NCBI RefSeq assembly: GCF_042466665.1
Contig: NZ_CP162102.1
Coordinates: 372,001 to 436,000, forward strand
Source: Peterkaempfera podocarpi
GTDB lineage: Bacteria > Actinomycetota > Actinomycetes > Streptomycetales > Streptomycetaceae
DNA: 64,000 nucleotides
Direction: 5' to 3'
A program made the translations under genes and the position numbers. Below, in pieces: positions 51,324 through 59,676 of this stretch; the first letter of the stretch is position 1; each line of letters begins with the position of its first letter. Below the pieces are notes generated by a model. The model saw only the letters and a list, made by a program, of their open reading frames with translations. It was not told the DNA's origin and did not search any database.

Positions 51324-51674
51324 TCAGCGCACGGCCTCCGGCTCGCCGCCCAGCGCGGCCGCCATGCGCAGCCATGGTGCCGCCTCCTCGGCACGCCCCT
51401 GGCGCTGCAGGGTCCGCCCGAGCATCAGGTGGGCGTACTGCTCGACCGGGTCGCGGGCGATCACCTCGCGCAACTGCTCCTCAGCGCGGCGCAGTTGGGC
51501 CGAGTGGTAGTAGGCACGGGCCAGCAGCAGCCGGGGGGCGAGCTGCCCGGGGAACTCCGAGACGACATCGCCGAGCAGCCGGGCGGCCTCGGCGTACTCC
51601 TTCGCCTCGAAGAACAGTCCGGCGCGCTCCCAGCGCTCCGCCGCGCTCTCCTCGACGTACGCGTTGGTGGTCAT
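51324..51674 (-). CDS. Small TPR-repeat protein
   Basis: A 116-residue all-helical protein with about three tetratricopeptide repeats (GLFFEAKEYAEAARLLGDVV, RAYYHSAQLRRAEEQLREVI, GRTLQRQGRAEEAAPWLRMA). It probably mediates protein-protein contacts. Its ATG overlaps the stop of the upstream pirin gene by four bases (ATGA), so it is co-translated with pirin 2 and may bind it. Confidence 0.9.
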   Translation of the reverse strand: MTTNAYVEESAAERWERAGLFFEAKEYAEAARLLGDVVSEFPGQLAPRLLLARAYYHSAQLRRAEEQLREVIARDPVEQYAHLMLGRTLQRQGRAEEAAPWLRMAAALGGEPEAVR

Positions 51675-52660
51675 ACGAGCTCCTCTCCCGGGGTTGTGTG
51701 GGGCATACGGCCGGCGGGGACGACGCCGAGCCTGCCGTGCTCGAAGTCCTCGACCGCCTGGATGATCTCGGCCTTGGTGTTCATCACGAACGGTCCGAAG
51801 TGGGCGACGGGTTCACGGATCGGCAGGCCGCCGAGCACCAGCACGTCCAGGTCGGGCGTCCGGGTGTCCGGACGGTCGGTGGCAGTCACCGTCAGCGCCC
51901 CGCCCGGCCCGAGTACGGCGAGCTGGTGCGGGTCCAGGGGATGCAGGGCCGGGCCGACCGTGCCGCGCCCGGACAGCGAGTACACCAGCGCGTTGAAGTC
52001 GGGACGCCAGGGCAGGACGAGGCGGGCACCGGGACTCAGCGTCGCATGGATCAGGGTGATCGGCGTGAAGGTGCTGCCCGGCCCCTGGTGCCCTGCGATG
52101 TCCCCTGCGATGACGCGCACCAGCGCTCCGCCGTCGGGCGAGGACAGCAGTGCCGCCTGGGGCCCTTCGATGCTCTGGTACTGCGGCGCGTTCCACTTGT
52201 GGGCGCGGGGCAGGTTCACCCACAGCTGGACGCCGTGGAACAGACCGCCGGACATGACCAGCGCCTCGGGTGGCGTCTCGATGTGCAGGATTCCGCTGCC
52301 GGCGGTCATCCACTGTGTCCCTCCGTCGGTGATCAGTCCTCCGCCGCCGTGCGAGTCCTGGTGCTCCATACGACCGTCGATCATGTAGGTGACGGTCTCG
52401 AAGCCGCGGTGCGGGTGCCAGGCGGTCCCCTTCGGCTCACCCGGCGCGTACTCGACCTCGCCCATCTGGTCCATGTGGACGAAGGGGTCGAGGTCGCGCA
52501 GCGAGACGCCCGCGAAGGCGCGGAAGACCGGGAACCCCTCCCCCTCGAATCCCTGGGGCGCGGTGCCGACCGACCGCACGGCGCGCTGCGCAGCGGCCTG
52601 CAGGTCGGGCTCCGGGATGCGCGGCAGACGGAGTGTGTTCTCCACGGTCACGGCGGGCAT
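51671..52660 (-). CDS. Pirin-family bicupin protein 2
   Basis: A 329-residue pirin. The N-terminal cupin has HPHRGFETVTYMIDGRMEHQDSHG and the following MTAGSGILHIE; the C-terminus has FGPFVMNTKAEIIQAVEDFEHG, all typical of the pirin-like quercetinase group. ATG 52660 has GAGGAGG upstream. It heads a two-gene operon with the TPR gene. A near-palindrome lies 34 bases upstream of the start. Confidence 0.92.
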   Translation of the reverse strand: MPAVTVENTLRLPRIPEPDLQAAAQRAVRSVGTAPQGFEGEGFPVFRAFAGVSLRDLDPFVHMDQMGEVEYAPGEPKGTAWHPHRGFETVTYMIDGRMEHQDSHGGGGLITDGGTQWMTAGSGILHIETPPEALVMSGGLFHGVQLWVNLPRAHKWNAPQYQSIEGPQAALLSSPDGGALVRVIAGDIAGHQGPGSTFTPITLIHATLSPGARLVLPWRPDFNALVYSLSGRGTVGPALHPLDPHQLAVLGPGGALTVTATDRPDTRTPDLDVLVLGGLPIREPVAHFGPFVMNTKAEIIQAVEDFEHGRLGVVPAGRMPHTTPGEELV

Positions 52661-52693
52661 GGCATCCTCCTCGGACAGCCGGATCGGAACGAC

Positions 52694-52711
52694 TGGTTGA
52701 ACATTGAACCA
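52694..52711. promoter_or_regulatory. Candidate operator of the pirin 2-TPR operon
   Basis: TGGTTGAACATTGAACCA is a near-perfect palindrome (arms TGGTT..AA / TT..AACCA with one asymmetric base in each). It resembles MarR/HxlR-type operators and sits where the promoter should be. Confidence 0.6.
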
Positions 52712-52949
52712 ATGGTCCGCATTCCCGGCCCCAGTCCCGCCTGCCGCCCGGAGGCCCGAAGTCCGGCGGCCGCTCACCGGCGCATCCCGGCGGAGCCGCC
52801 GCCCTTCGGTGGCCGCCTGCCGCCGTACCCGCAGACGTACAGGCACCGCACCCACGCGCGCATGGCAGGGCGACGGCCGCCTCCGGAGGTGCGCGGCCCC
52901 CAGAGGGGGCGAGCGCGTCAGTCCGTGCGGCGGCCGTCGCCGGGGTTGT

Positions 52950-54404
52950 TCACTGTCCGAACGCGGCGGCGATACGGTCGCCGAGGTCCTTGTCGATGTT
53001 GCGCCAGTACTGCAGGGCACGCTTCAACACCGGCTCGCTGACGCCGTCGGCGAGGTGGCCGGTGACATTGGAGACCAGCCTGTCCCGGGCGCTGTCGTCG
53101 AGGACCGTACGCACCATGGTGCCCGCCTGGCCCCAGTCGTCGTCCTCGCGGTGCAGCGGGGATGCCTCACGGATCATCTTGCCCGCGACGTCCCAGCCGG
53201 CCGGCTCACCCCAGGTCGCGGTGGCGGCGTCGGGTCCGCCGTAGCTGTTGGGCGCGTAGACCGCACCGGTGCGGGCGGGCTCGTAGCGCATGGGCCCGTC
53301 CTTGGCGTAGGACGCCAAGGGGCTGTGGGGCCGGTTGGGCGGCAGCTGGGCGTAGTTGGGTCCGATCCGGTAGCGGTGCGTGTCCGGGTAGGAGAACAGC
53401 CGTCCGAGCAGCATCTTGTCCGGCGACGGGCCGATGCCGGGCACCAGGTTGGACGGTTCGAAGGCGGCCTGCTCGATGTGGACGAAGAAGTCCTCGGGGT
53501 TCTCGGTGAGCCGCATCCGGCCGACCTCGATGAGCGGGTAGTCGCCGTGCGGCCAGACCTTGGTCAGGTCGAACGGGTTGAACCGGTAGTCCCAGGCGTC
53601 GTCGAAGGGCATCACCTGGACGTACACCGTCCAGGACGGGTGCTCGCCACGCTTGATCGCGTCGAAGAGGTCTCGGCGGTGCGCGTCCGGGTTGGACCCG
53701 GCGAGTTGGTCCGCCTCGGCCTGGGTGAGGTGGTCGATGCCCTGGTCGGTCTTGATGTGGTACTTGACCCACACCCTCTTGCCCTCGGCGTTCACCCACA
53801 TATAGGTGTGCGAGCTGTAGCCGTTCATGTGCCGCCAGGTCTTCGGGATGCCCCGGTCGCCCATGAGCCAGGTGACCATGTGCGCCGACTCGGGGGAGAG
53901 CGTCCAGAAGTCCCACTGCATGTCGTGGTCGCGCAGACCCGAGTCGGGGCGCCGCTTCTGCGAACGGATGAAGTCCTGGAACTTCATCGGGTCGCGGACG
54001 AAGAAGATCGGGGTGTTGTTGCCGACCATGTCGTAGTTGCCGTGCTCGGTGTAGAACTTCAGCGCGAAGCCGCGCGGGTCGCGCCAGGTGTCGGGGCTGC
54101 CCTGCTCGCCCGCCACGGTCGAGAACCGGGCGAGCATCCTGGTGCGCTTGCCGGGCTGGAAGAGGTCCGCCTTGGTGAACTCGCTGACGTCCTGGGTCGT
54201 CTCGAAGACCCCGTACGCCCCGCCGCCCTTGGCATGCACCACCCGCTCGGGGACCCGCTCCCGGTTGAACTGGGCCATCTTCTCGATCAGGTAGTGGTCC
54301 TGCATCAGGATCGGGCCGACCGGTCCAGCGGTGAGCGAGTGCTCGTCGCTCTCCACGGGGATGCCCACATTGGTCGTGGTGTAGGGGATTGACTCCTGGG
54401 TCAT
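52950..54404 (-). CDS. Monofunctional heme catalase
   Basis: A 484-residue clade-3-type small-subunit catalase that decomposes hydrogen peroxide in the cytosol. The catalytic histidine is in RVVHAKG, the asparagine in VGNNTPIFF, and the heme tyrosine in RLFSYPDTHRYRIG. Length and all motifs are normal. ATG 54404 has GGAGG seven bases upstream; the first 20 codons of the longer frame are not family-like. It is the strongest oxidative-stress gene in the redox group with two pirins and AhpD. No regulator (CatR/Fur-type) is adjacent. Confidence 0.96.
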   Translation of the reverse strand: MTQESIPYTTTNVGIPVESDEHSLTAGPVGPILMQDHYLIEKMAQFNRERVPERVVHAKGGGAYGVFETTQDVSEFTKADLFQPGKRTRMLARFSTVAGEQGSPDTWRDPRGFALKFYTEHGNYDMVGNNTPIFFVRDPMKFQDFIRSQKRRPDSGLRDHDMQWDFWTLSPESAHMVTWLMGDRGIPKTWRHMNGYSSHTYMWVNAEGKRVWVKYHIKTDQGIDHLTQAEADQLAGSNPDAHRRDLFDAIKRGEHPSWTVYVQVMPFDDAWDYRFNPFDLTKVWPHGDYPLIEVGRMRLTENPEDFFVHIEQAAFEPSNLVPGIGPSPDKMLLGRLFSYPDTHRYRIGPNYAQLPPNRPHSPLASYAKDGPMRYEPARTGAVYAPNSYGGPDAATATWGEPAGWDVAGKMIREASPLHREDDDWGQAGTMVRTVLDDSARDRLVSNVTGHLADGVSEPVLKRALQYWRNIDKDLGDRIAAAFGQ

Positions 54405-54825
54405 TTCAAGCCTCCGTCCTCCCTCAGCACTCAACCACTCACGACATATGGTGACAAGTTGCACAAATCAGACAGGCTACCGGGCATGCCTCCACGCCTG
54501 GGCCCGCAGTCGGCCGGTAGACCGGGGAGGGCTCCGCGCCACCCGCACGCCCCAGGTACCGGGGGGCCGATGTCACCCGTGACGGCGGCCGTCCGGGCGC
54601 GACCGCACCGCTCGCGGCGGTGCGGGACCCGGCGCCACCCAGCACCCCCGCAGGCTCCGGCGGCACGAGGAGCCCGCCGCAAGGCTGATCCCGACGGACG
54701 GAAGCGGCCCTCCTTGCCCCTGTCGAACCGTCCCCTTCACAGCGCTGGGGCCTTTCCCGGAGCAGCCCTGCGGAACCCTCCCCGGGGGGGCGGTCATGGC
54801 CCTCGACCCGCGCCCGGCCTCGACC
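54405..54825. other. Catalase promoter region and gap, no gene seen
   Basis: About 420 bases. The part 54435-54475 is AT-richer (ACATATGGTGACAAGTTGCAC) and should contain the catalase promoter. No gene recognised. Confidence 0.45.
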
Positions 54826-56009
54826 TCAGCGAGGCCGACGGTCTGCCTGGCCCATGGGGTGCCGGGCCAGGTACGGCGGGAATGCCGCAGGGTCGCTGAA
54901 GTCCTGGTCCGCATCGGGCCAGCGGCGGCGCAGCAGCGCGGCGATACGGCGGAGCCAGCCGGTGAGATGGGGCAGGGCGTTGCGGGTCCGGGCGGTGTGG
55001 GCCGCGGCCTCGAGGGTGGCGATGAGCTGGAGGCGGCTGGGGTCGCCCGGTGGGCGGGTGTCCAGCGGGGGGAACCGGTGCAGCCGGATCAGTGCCCAGG
55101 ACATACAGGCGGCGGCGAGGCCGGACCCGTACCGCCGGTCGTCCTGCGCCTCCGGGATTCCGAGCGCCAGGGCGCTGCGGTACTGGTCGGCCAGCCCGGT
55201 GGTGACCGGGTCGCCGACGGCCAGCCAGGCCGGGCCGGGGACATACAGGCATACGGCGTCGGTCAGCGCATGGGTGTAGCCGGCGGACTCGAAGTCGATC
55301 AGGCGGGCGTCGGCCGGACCGGAGGCGTGCAGGAGGATGTTGTTGGCTTCCGCGTCCCCGTTGCTGAGTACCAGGAACGGGCCCGGGTCGTGCAACTCGT
55401 CCAGTGCGGAGGCAAGATCGGATGCGGCCCGGCCGTCGAGGGGTGTCCCGAGCGCCGCGGCGTGTCCGACGGCCGACTCCCGGAACGGGGCGAGCGGTCC
55501 ACCAGGTCGGCCGCCGGGTCGACCGGTCCCAGCGCGGCCCGGCGGGCGTAGTAGCTCTCGGCCCGCCCGGCGGTGACCGCGCTCAGCTCACCGCGGGCAC
55601 GGGCGAACGCAGCCAGCCGTCCGTTGTGAGCGGCCGCCCCGTCGCGTCGGAGCAACCGGTCCAGGGCGACGCGGGGTGCGAGGTCCTCCAGAACGAGGAT
55701 CCCGGCGACCATGTCGGCCGCGATGACCCGGGGCACCAGGCCACCCCCGACGTCGTCACCGAGGAACTGCAGCGCAGCCGACTCGTTGCGCAGCCGCCAG
55801 GCGGCGGTGCGGGCCCGGGCGGGGGCGGCCCGTGTCCACTTGACGACGACGGAGTGCGGGGCGGCGGCACTCCGGAGCCGGACGCGGGCCACGGCCCAGG
55901 GCTCCAGTTGCTCCCAGCGGTCGACGGCGACCGGCGAGGCGTACCGCTCGGCCAGAAGGGTCTGCAGAGCAGCGGCGGCGGCCCGGGGGACCGCTTCGGG
56001 AGCGGACAT
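54826..56009 (-). pseudogene. Phosphotransferase-family kinase, interrupted by one frameshift
   Basis: An APH-type kinase of about 395 residues in two frames. The 5' part from 56009 has an N-lobe (HSVVVKWTRAAPARARTAAWR, LQFLGDDVGGGLVPRVIAADM). Adding one C at about 55500 gives VDPLAPFRESAVGHAAALG and joins LSNGDAEANNILL (catalytic loop, Asn for the usual His) and LIDFESAGYTHAL (metal motif), ending at 54826. Kinases of this kind with NGDxxxxN are known, so the protein could be functional if the break is a consensus error. Confidence 0.78.
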
Positions 56010-56106
56010 CTGCTGAGCCTACGGCCCGAACGCCTGCCCTTGGGGAAATCCTCCGGCTGAAGCCGGGCGGACGGTACGGCCGCCTGCCGATCCCCCCAGG
56101 CCCGGC

Positions 56107-56370
56107 CTGGACACCTCGGACGTCGCACGCGACAACGCCGACGCGGCCGGGATCTCCCGGCCGGGCGGCAGCGCGGAGGATCTGGAGGCGCCGGCCGCCT
56201 GCGGTGCCACCGGCTCCCGCCGCCTGACCGCCGACCTGCCCCCTGCACCACGGCAGCGCCGCCCGCCGCCTCGAACGGATCGGCAAGGCTCTGAGCACCG
56301 ACCTCAGCGGGCCCACATGTCCGGCACGGGCCGGGCTCGCCCTCACCGCAGGCGGCAGCTCGACCGCTGA
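56107..56370 (+). pseudogene. Remnant of a PucR-type regulator C-terminal HTH
   Basis: One frame reads SAEDLEAPAACGATGSRRLTADL; the continuation, in another frame from 56243, is LHHGSAARRLERIGKALSTDLSG, then ARAGLALTAG. Together these match the C-terminal helix-turn-helix of PucR/CdaR-family regulators (typically CATGSLRRTADLLHLHHSS...RLERIG). A two-base loss breaks it and no sensor domain precedes it. The remaining gap to 56598 holds nothing recognised. Confidence 0.5.
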
Positions 56371-56598
56371 GGACGATCCGCCCGCTCCACCCGTAGATCG
56401 TGCTGTGCCCGGCCCCGGGTCCGCCCCCGCCGGTCGCGGCCGTCCGGCCGCCCCGGGTGAGTACACCCGCCGTCCGCTCCACGGGCGCGGCGCGCTCCTC
56501 GACGGCTCTCGTGCCTGCCGGGGCTGTCTGCCGGAGCAGTGCGCGGACGGGTCGCACGGCGGCGGAGCCGCACGACCCGTCCCTGTCGAGCTGTCCTG

Positions 56599-56967
56599 CT
56601 ACTCGGCCGTGGCAGGTACGGGAGCCGCCTCCGGTGCAGCCGCCGCGGGTGCGGGCGCGGAGGCGTCCGCTGCCTCGGCGGCATCGTTGCTGTGCTCGGC
56701 GATGAACTCCTCGCCGAGCACCTCGCGGGCCGCGTCCAGGTGGTCGAGTTCGACCTCGCCGTACTCGGCCGCGTGGCCGTCGAGGGCGAGGAGAATGCGC
56801 TCGACCGGCGCGTGCGAGCCGTTGAGGCGCTGCTCGGCGTAGACGGCGACACCGAGCTTGAGGAAGAGCTTGGCGGCGCGGCGGTGCTCGGCATACTCCT
56901 GGACGGCGTCCTCCCCCATCTCGAAGCCCTTCGCGGTGACCTCGACTATCTTCTTGATGAAGCTCAT
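56599..56967 (-). CDS. Small helical hypothetical protein with Ala/Pro-rich tail
   Basis: A 122-residue protein: an N-terminal helix (MSFIKKIVEVTAKGFEMGED), a charged helical centre (QEYAEHRRAAKLFLKLGVAV) and a disordered tail of Ala, Pro and Glu. No signal peptide or catalytic motif. The ATG has AGGAG seven bases upstream. I do not recognise the family; the layout suggests a structural or stress protein. Confidence 0.7.
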   Translation of the reverse strand: MSFIKKIVEVTAKGFEMGEDAVQEYAEHRRAAKLFLKLGVAVYAEQRLNGSHAPVERILLALDGHAAEYGEVELDHLDAAREVLGEEFIAEHSNDAAEAADASAPAPAAAAPEAAPVPATAE

Positions 56968-57312
56968 GCTGCACTCCTGAACATGCCGGTTGGGATGCTG
57001 CCTGCCGGGTGGCCCGCGAGTGGCGGCCGCTCCCGTACGCGGTGACCTTATGGCACGGAACTTCCCGCCCTGGCAGGAGGTAGGTCTTCCTGACGCAACG
57101 TCAGTCCCGGAGTGCGGGCGGGGGGTGACGCGACGTTGCCACCCCTCACCCACCTGCCGCCCACGGCGCGGCGCAGAGGCTTTCCCAGCCGGGTCGGCCC
57201 ATGACCGCGCGAAGGTCCCGGCAGTCCCGGTCCGCCCGCCCGCACCGGGTACCGGCAGCGCGTCGCGCGGTCCGTGCCGCACCGGGCCTGCGCGTGGGTA
57301 GGGACGCTCGGG
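56968..57312. other. Intergenic region with small palindrome
   Basis: About 345 bases. TGACGCAACGTCA at 57091-57103 (5-base arms around CAA) may be an operator. No gene recognised. Confidence 0.4.
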
Positions 57313-57603
57313 TCAGCAGAACCAGCCGTCCTGCACCCAGCCATGGCGGTTGATGTTGCCGTAGGCGAAGCCGTAGTCCCAGCCGCCCTGCTTGCGCTCG
57401 ACCGTGAAGGTCTGGCCCTGGAAGAGGGTGCCCATCCACGCTCCGCCGGGGTCGGTACGCACATACAGGTCCTGTGCGCAGACCGTCTCGCGCTGGCCGA
57501 CGGTGCCGTCCGCGGCCTGCGCGGGTACGGCCCCCGCGAGGGCTGCGGCGGTCAGTGCGCACCCGACGGCGACGGCGGTGCGGGTGGTACGGAATGCAGG
57601 CAT
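57313..57603 (-). CDS. Small secreted SH3-like protein 1
   Basis: A 96-residue secreted protein. The signal peptide spans about residues 1-30 (AVPAQA cleavage). The mature domain (ETVCAQDLYVRTDPGGAWMGTL, then FTVERKQGGWDYGFAYGNINRHGWVQDGWFC) matches bacterial SH3-type domains, with cysteines at both ends that could form a disulfide. Such proteins bind cell-wall or extracellular partners. ATG 57603 was chosen (AAAGGG upstream). Confidence 0.85.
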   Translation of the reverse strand: MPAFRTTRTAVAVGCALTAAALAGAVPAQAADGTVGQRETVCAQDLYVRTDPGGAWMGTLFQGQTFTVERKQGGWDYGFAYGNINRHGWVQDGWFC

Positions 57604-57655
57604 CAGCGGCCCTTTCAACGAGGAGGGTGGAGGTCGGACACGGCCATGGGTCCGG

Positions 57656-57967
57656 TCACCATGAGTCGTAGCCGCCGAGGCACTCGATGCGGACGTAGCC
57701 CCAGTCGCCCTTGCCGAAGTCGAAGGTGGCAGCCCAGCCGTTGTAGACGGGGTGGACCCCGCGGGTGTGGCCGACCTTGTTGCCGTAGCCCAGCACCCGG
57801 ATCAGCCCGGACGGACCGGAGGAGCTGTCGTAGTTGGCGTAGAAGCTCGCACTCTGGCACACGATCACGGCGTGCTCCGGCGGTACGACGGCCTGCGCGG
57901 GCGTCGCCACGGCTATCGCCGCCACCGCGGCGGTTGCGCCCACCAGCGTCCGCATGGTCATCCCCAT
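57656..57967 (-). CDS. Small secreted SH3-like protein 2
   Basis: A 103-residue secreted protein just upstream of the previous gene (53-base gap), probably in one operon. Signal peptide to about residue 26 (PAQAVV). The mature part (VIVCQSASFYANYDSSSG, then GNKVGHTRGVHPVYNGWAATFDFGKGDWGYV) has the same one-cysteine-at-each-end plan as protein 1 but little identity. Three candidate ATG codons (57967, 57961, 57955) differ by only a few residues. Function unknown. Confidence 0.82.
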   Translation of the reverse strand: MGMTMRTLVGATAAVAAIAVATPAQAVVPPEHAVIVCQSASFYANYDSSSGPSGLIRVLGYGNKVGHTRGVHPVYNGWAATFDFGKGDWGYVRIECLGGYDSW

Positions 57968-58763
57968 GTGATGTCCTCTCCTTGCACCAAAGGGTCGAGT
58001 GACCTGGTCTCGCTCGGCATTCAGGTCTGACAGATCGCCAGTTCTGTTCGATCAGGTCCCCGCAGAGTCTGCGGAGCTCTGTCCGGGCAGCGCTCAGCGT
58101 CCCGCCGGGGCGGCGGGCCGGAGCAGGTGTGCGGTACCGGGCCAGGATTCCGTGCCAAGGTCTATGCGGGTAGATGCCGGGCGGTGAAAATTACATGACC
58201 ATGCCGTTTCGGCCTCCGTCCTGGCCGCCCATCCGGCCGGGCCACCCCGGACCGCACGTCGGCTCAGGACCGGTCCGGGCCTCTGCGCCACCCGCCACCC
58301 AGGCCCCGACCTGCGGAGCGGAGCCGACGGGTCGTACGGCTCATGGCGAACCGCGTCGGCCCCGAGGCGGGGCGAGGGAGCAACCGCCGAAGAGGTCGTC
58401 ACCCTCCCCCAGCCCTCCGCCCGCACTGCTCCGCTGCCGACGCCGAGGCGGTGTCACAGAGCCTCCGGAGCGCAGCTGCGCGCCGGTGCGCACCGCACCC
58501 CGGCCCCTGCCGGGCAACCCCCGGCGCCGCCTCACCACGGAGCCGCTCCCGCCTGCCGTCCGGCACCCGGGGCACCTCACGGCCCACCACGGAGAGCCGC
58601 CAGCCCGACGGGACGTCCGTTCCGCCGCCACGTCAGCCGGGCGGACGGGGGCGACGCGCCCAACCGGCGGCGCAGCCGGAGTTCCCGCAGAGCAGCCGGC
58701 CGCCGACCCGCCGAAGACCACCCCTCCCCGACGGGCCCCCCACCCCGGCGTCGACCTGCCCGG
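57968..58763. other. Long gene-free region
   Basis: Nearly 800 bases of GC-rich DNA without a credible gene. It starts with the promoter of the secreted SH3-like pair. Open frames across it are compositionally non-coding (Arg/Pro-rich in all frames). Confidence 0.5.
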
Positions 58764-59339
58764 TCAGCGGCAGCGCACTCCGTCGAGGGCGACACCGACG
58801 ACCCGGGCGCGCTGCGCGTCGTCCACGAATTTGGTCGCGGTGATGCCCGCGACCATCCGCACCAGGTCGTCGAAGTCCATGTCCTTGCGGGCCTCGCCGG
58901 CCTCCTGCGCGCGCACGAACAGGGGGCCACCCGCCTCGTACATGGAGGTGCGGCAGGCGAGGAAGATCTCCGACTCGCCGTTCAGTGCTTCGCGGATCGC
59001 CTGCTTGGTCACCGTGTACTCCACGAAGCGTTCCAGCCAGGACGTCAGCGCCGACCACGGCTCCTGCCCGGCGACCTCCAGCGCCACCCGGCAGAGCGCG
59101 TTCACCTCCTCCGCGTAGACGCTCTCGAAGAGGTGCCTGCGGGTGGGGAAGTTGCGGTAGAGGGTGCCGATGCCGACCCCGGCCCGGCGGGCGATGTCCT
59201 CCAGGGACGCCTCCGCGCCCTGCTCGGCGAATGCCTCGCGTGCGGCGGCCAGCAGCGCGTCGAAGTTGCGCGCTGCATCCTTGCGGCGCGGGCGCTGCAC
59301 CGCGACGATCTCGCCGACGAGGACGGGTTGGGCCGCCAC
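58764..59339 (-). CDS. TetR-family repressor of the divergent MFS pump
   Basis: A 191-residue regulator: HTH ASLEDIARRAGVGIGTLYRNFPTRRHLFESVY, with C-terminal helices of the type in repressors beside drug-efflux genes. The start is GTG. A perfect 20-bp palindrome lies 50 bases upstream, between this gene and the MFS gene, so it most likely represses both itself and the pump and is released by the transported compound. Confidence 0.94.
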   Translation of the reverse strand: MAAQPVLVGEIVAVQRPRRKDAARNFDALLAAAREAFAEQGAEASLEDIARRAGVGIGTLYRNFPTRRHLFESVYAEEVNALCRVALEVAGQEPWSALTSWLERFVEYTVTKQAIREALNGESEIFLACRTSMYEAGGPLFVRAQEAGEARKDMDFDDLVRMVAGITATKFVDDAQRARVVGVALDGVRCR

Positions 59340-59389
59340 TGCTGCCTCCCTGATGGAACCGGGTTGAACCGGAGGTCAGCCTCCGCTAC

Positions 59390-59409
59390 AGTGGAGGCAT
59401 GCCTCCACT
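59390..59409. promoter_or_regulatory. TetR operator between repressor and MFS pump
   Basis: AGTGGAGGCATGCCTCCACT is a perfect 20-bp palindrome without spacer. Its place in the divergent gap makes it the probable operator. Confidence 0.9.
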
Positions 59410-59676
59410 TTAACAGTCGAGCCATCCGCTGCGGCGACCCCCGCAGCCCCCTTACTCCGCACACTCCGCAAGAGGCGTCCCCCCTGCGCCGGCTCTCCGA
59501 CGCTGCGCCGGGCCGCCGGGCCGGTTGTACGCCGTGTCCATCTCCGCACCACCCCCGACGCTCCGCACCACCCCCGACGGCCGGTCCGCCCTGCCGTCGG
59601 CGCTCCCTGCCCTGTCGACCAGTTCGTACAACCGCGGCCACGACACGTCCGCCGCATCCCGTTCGAGAGGCTCCCC

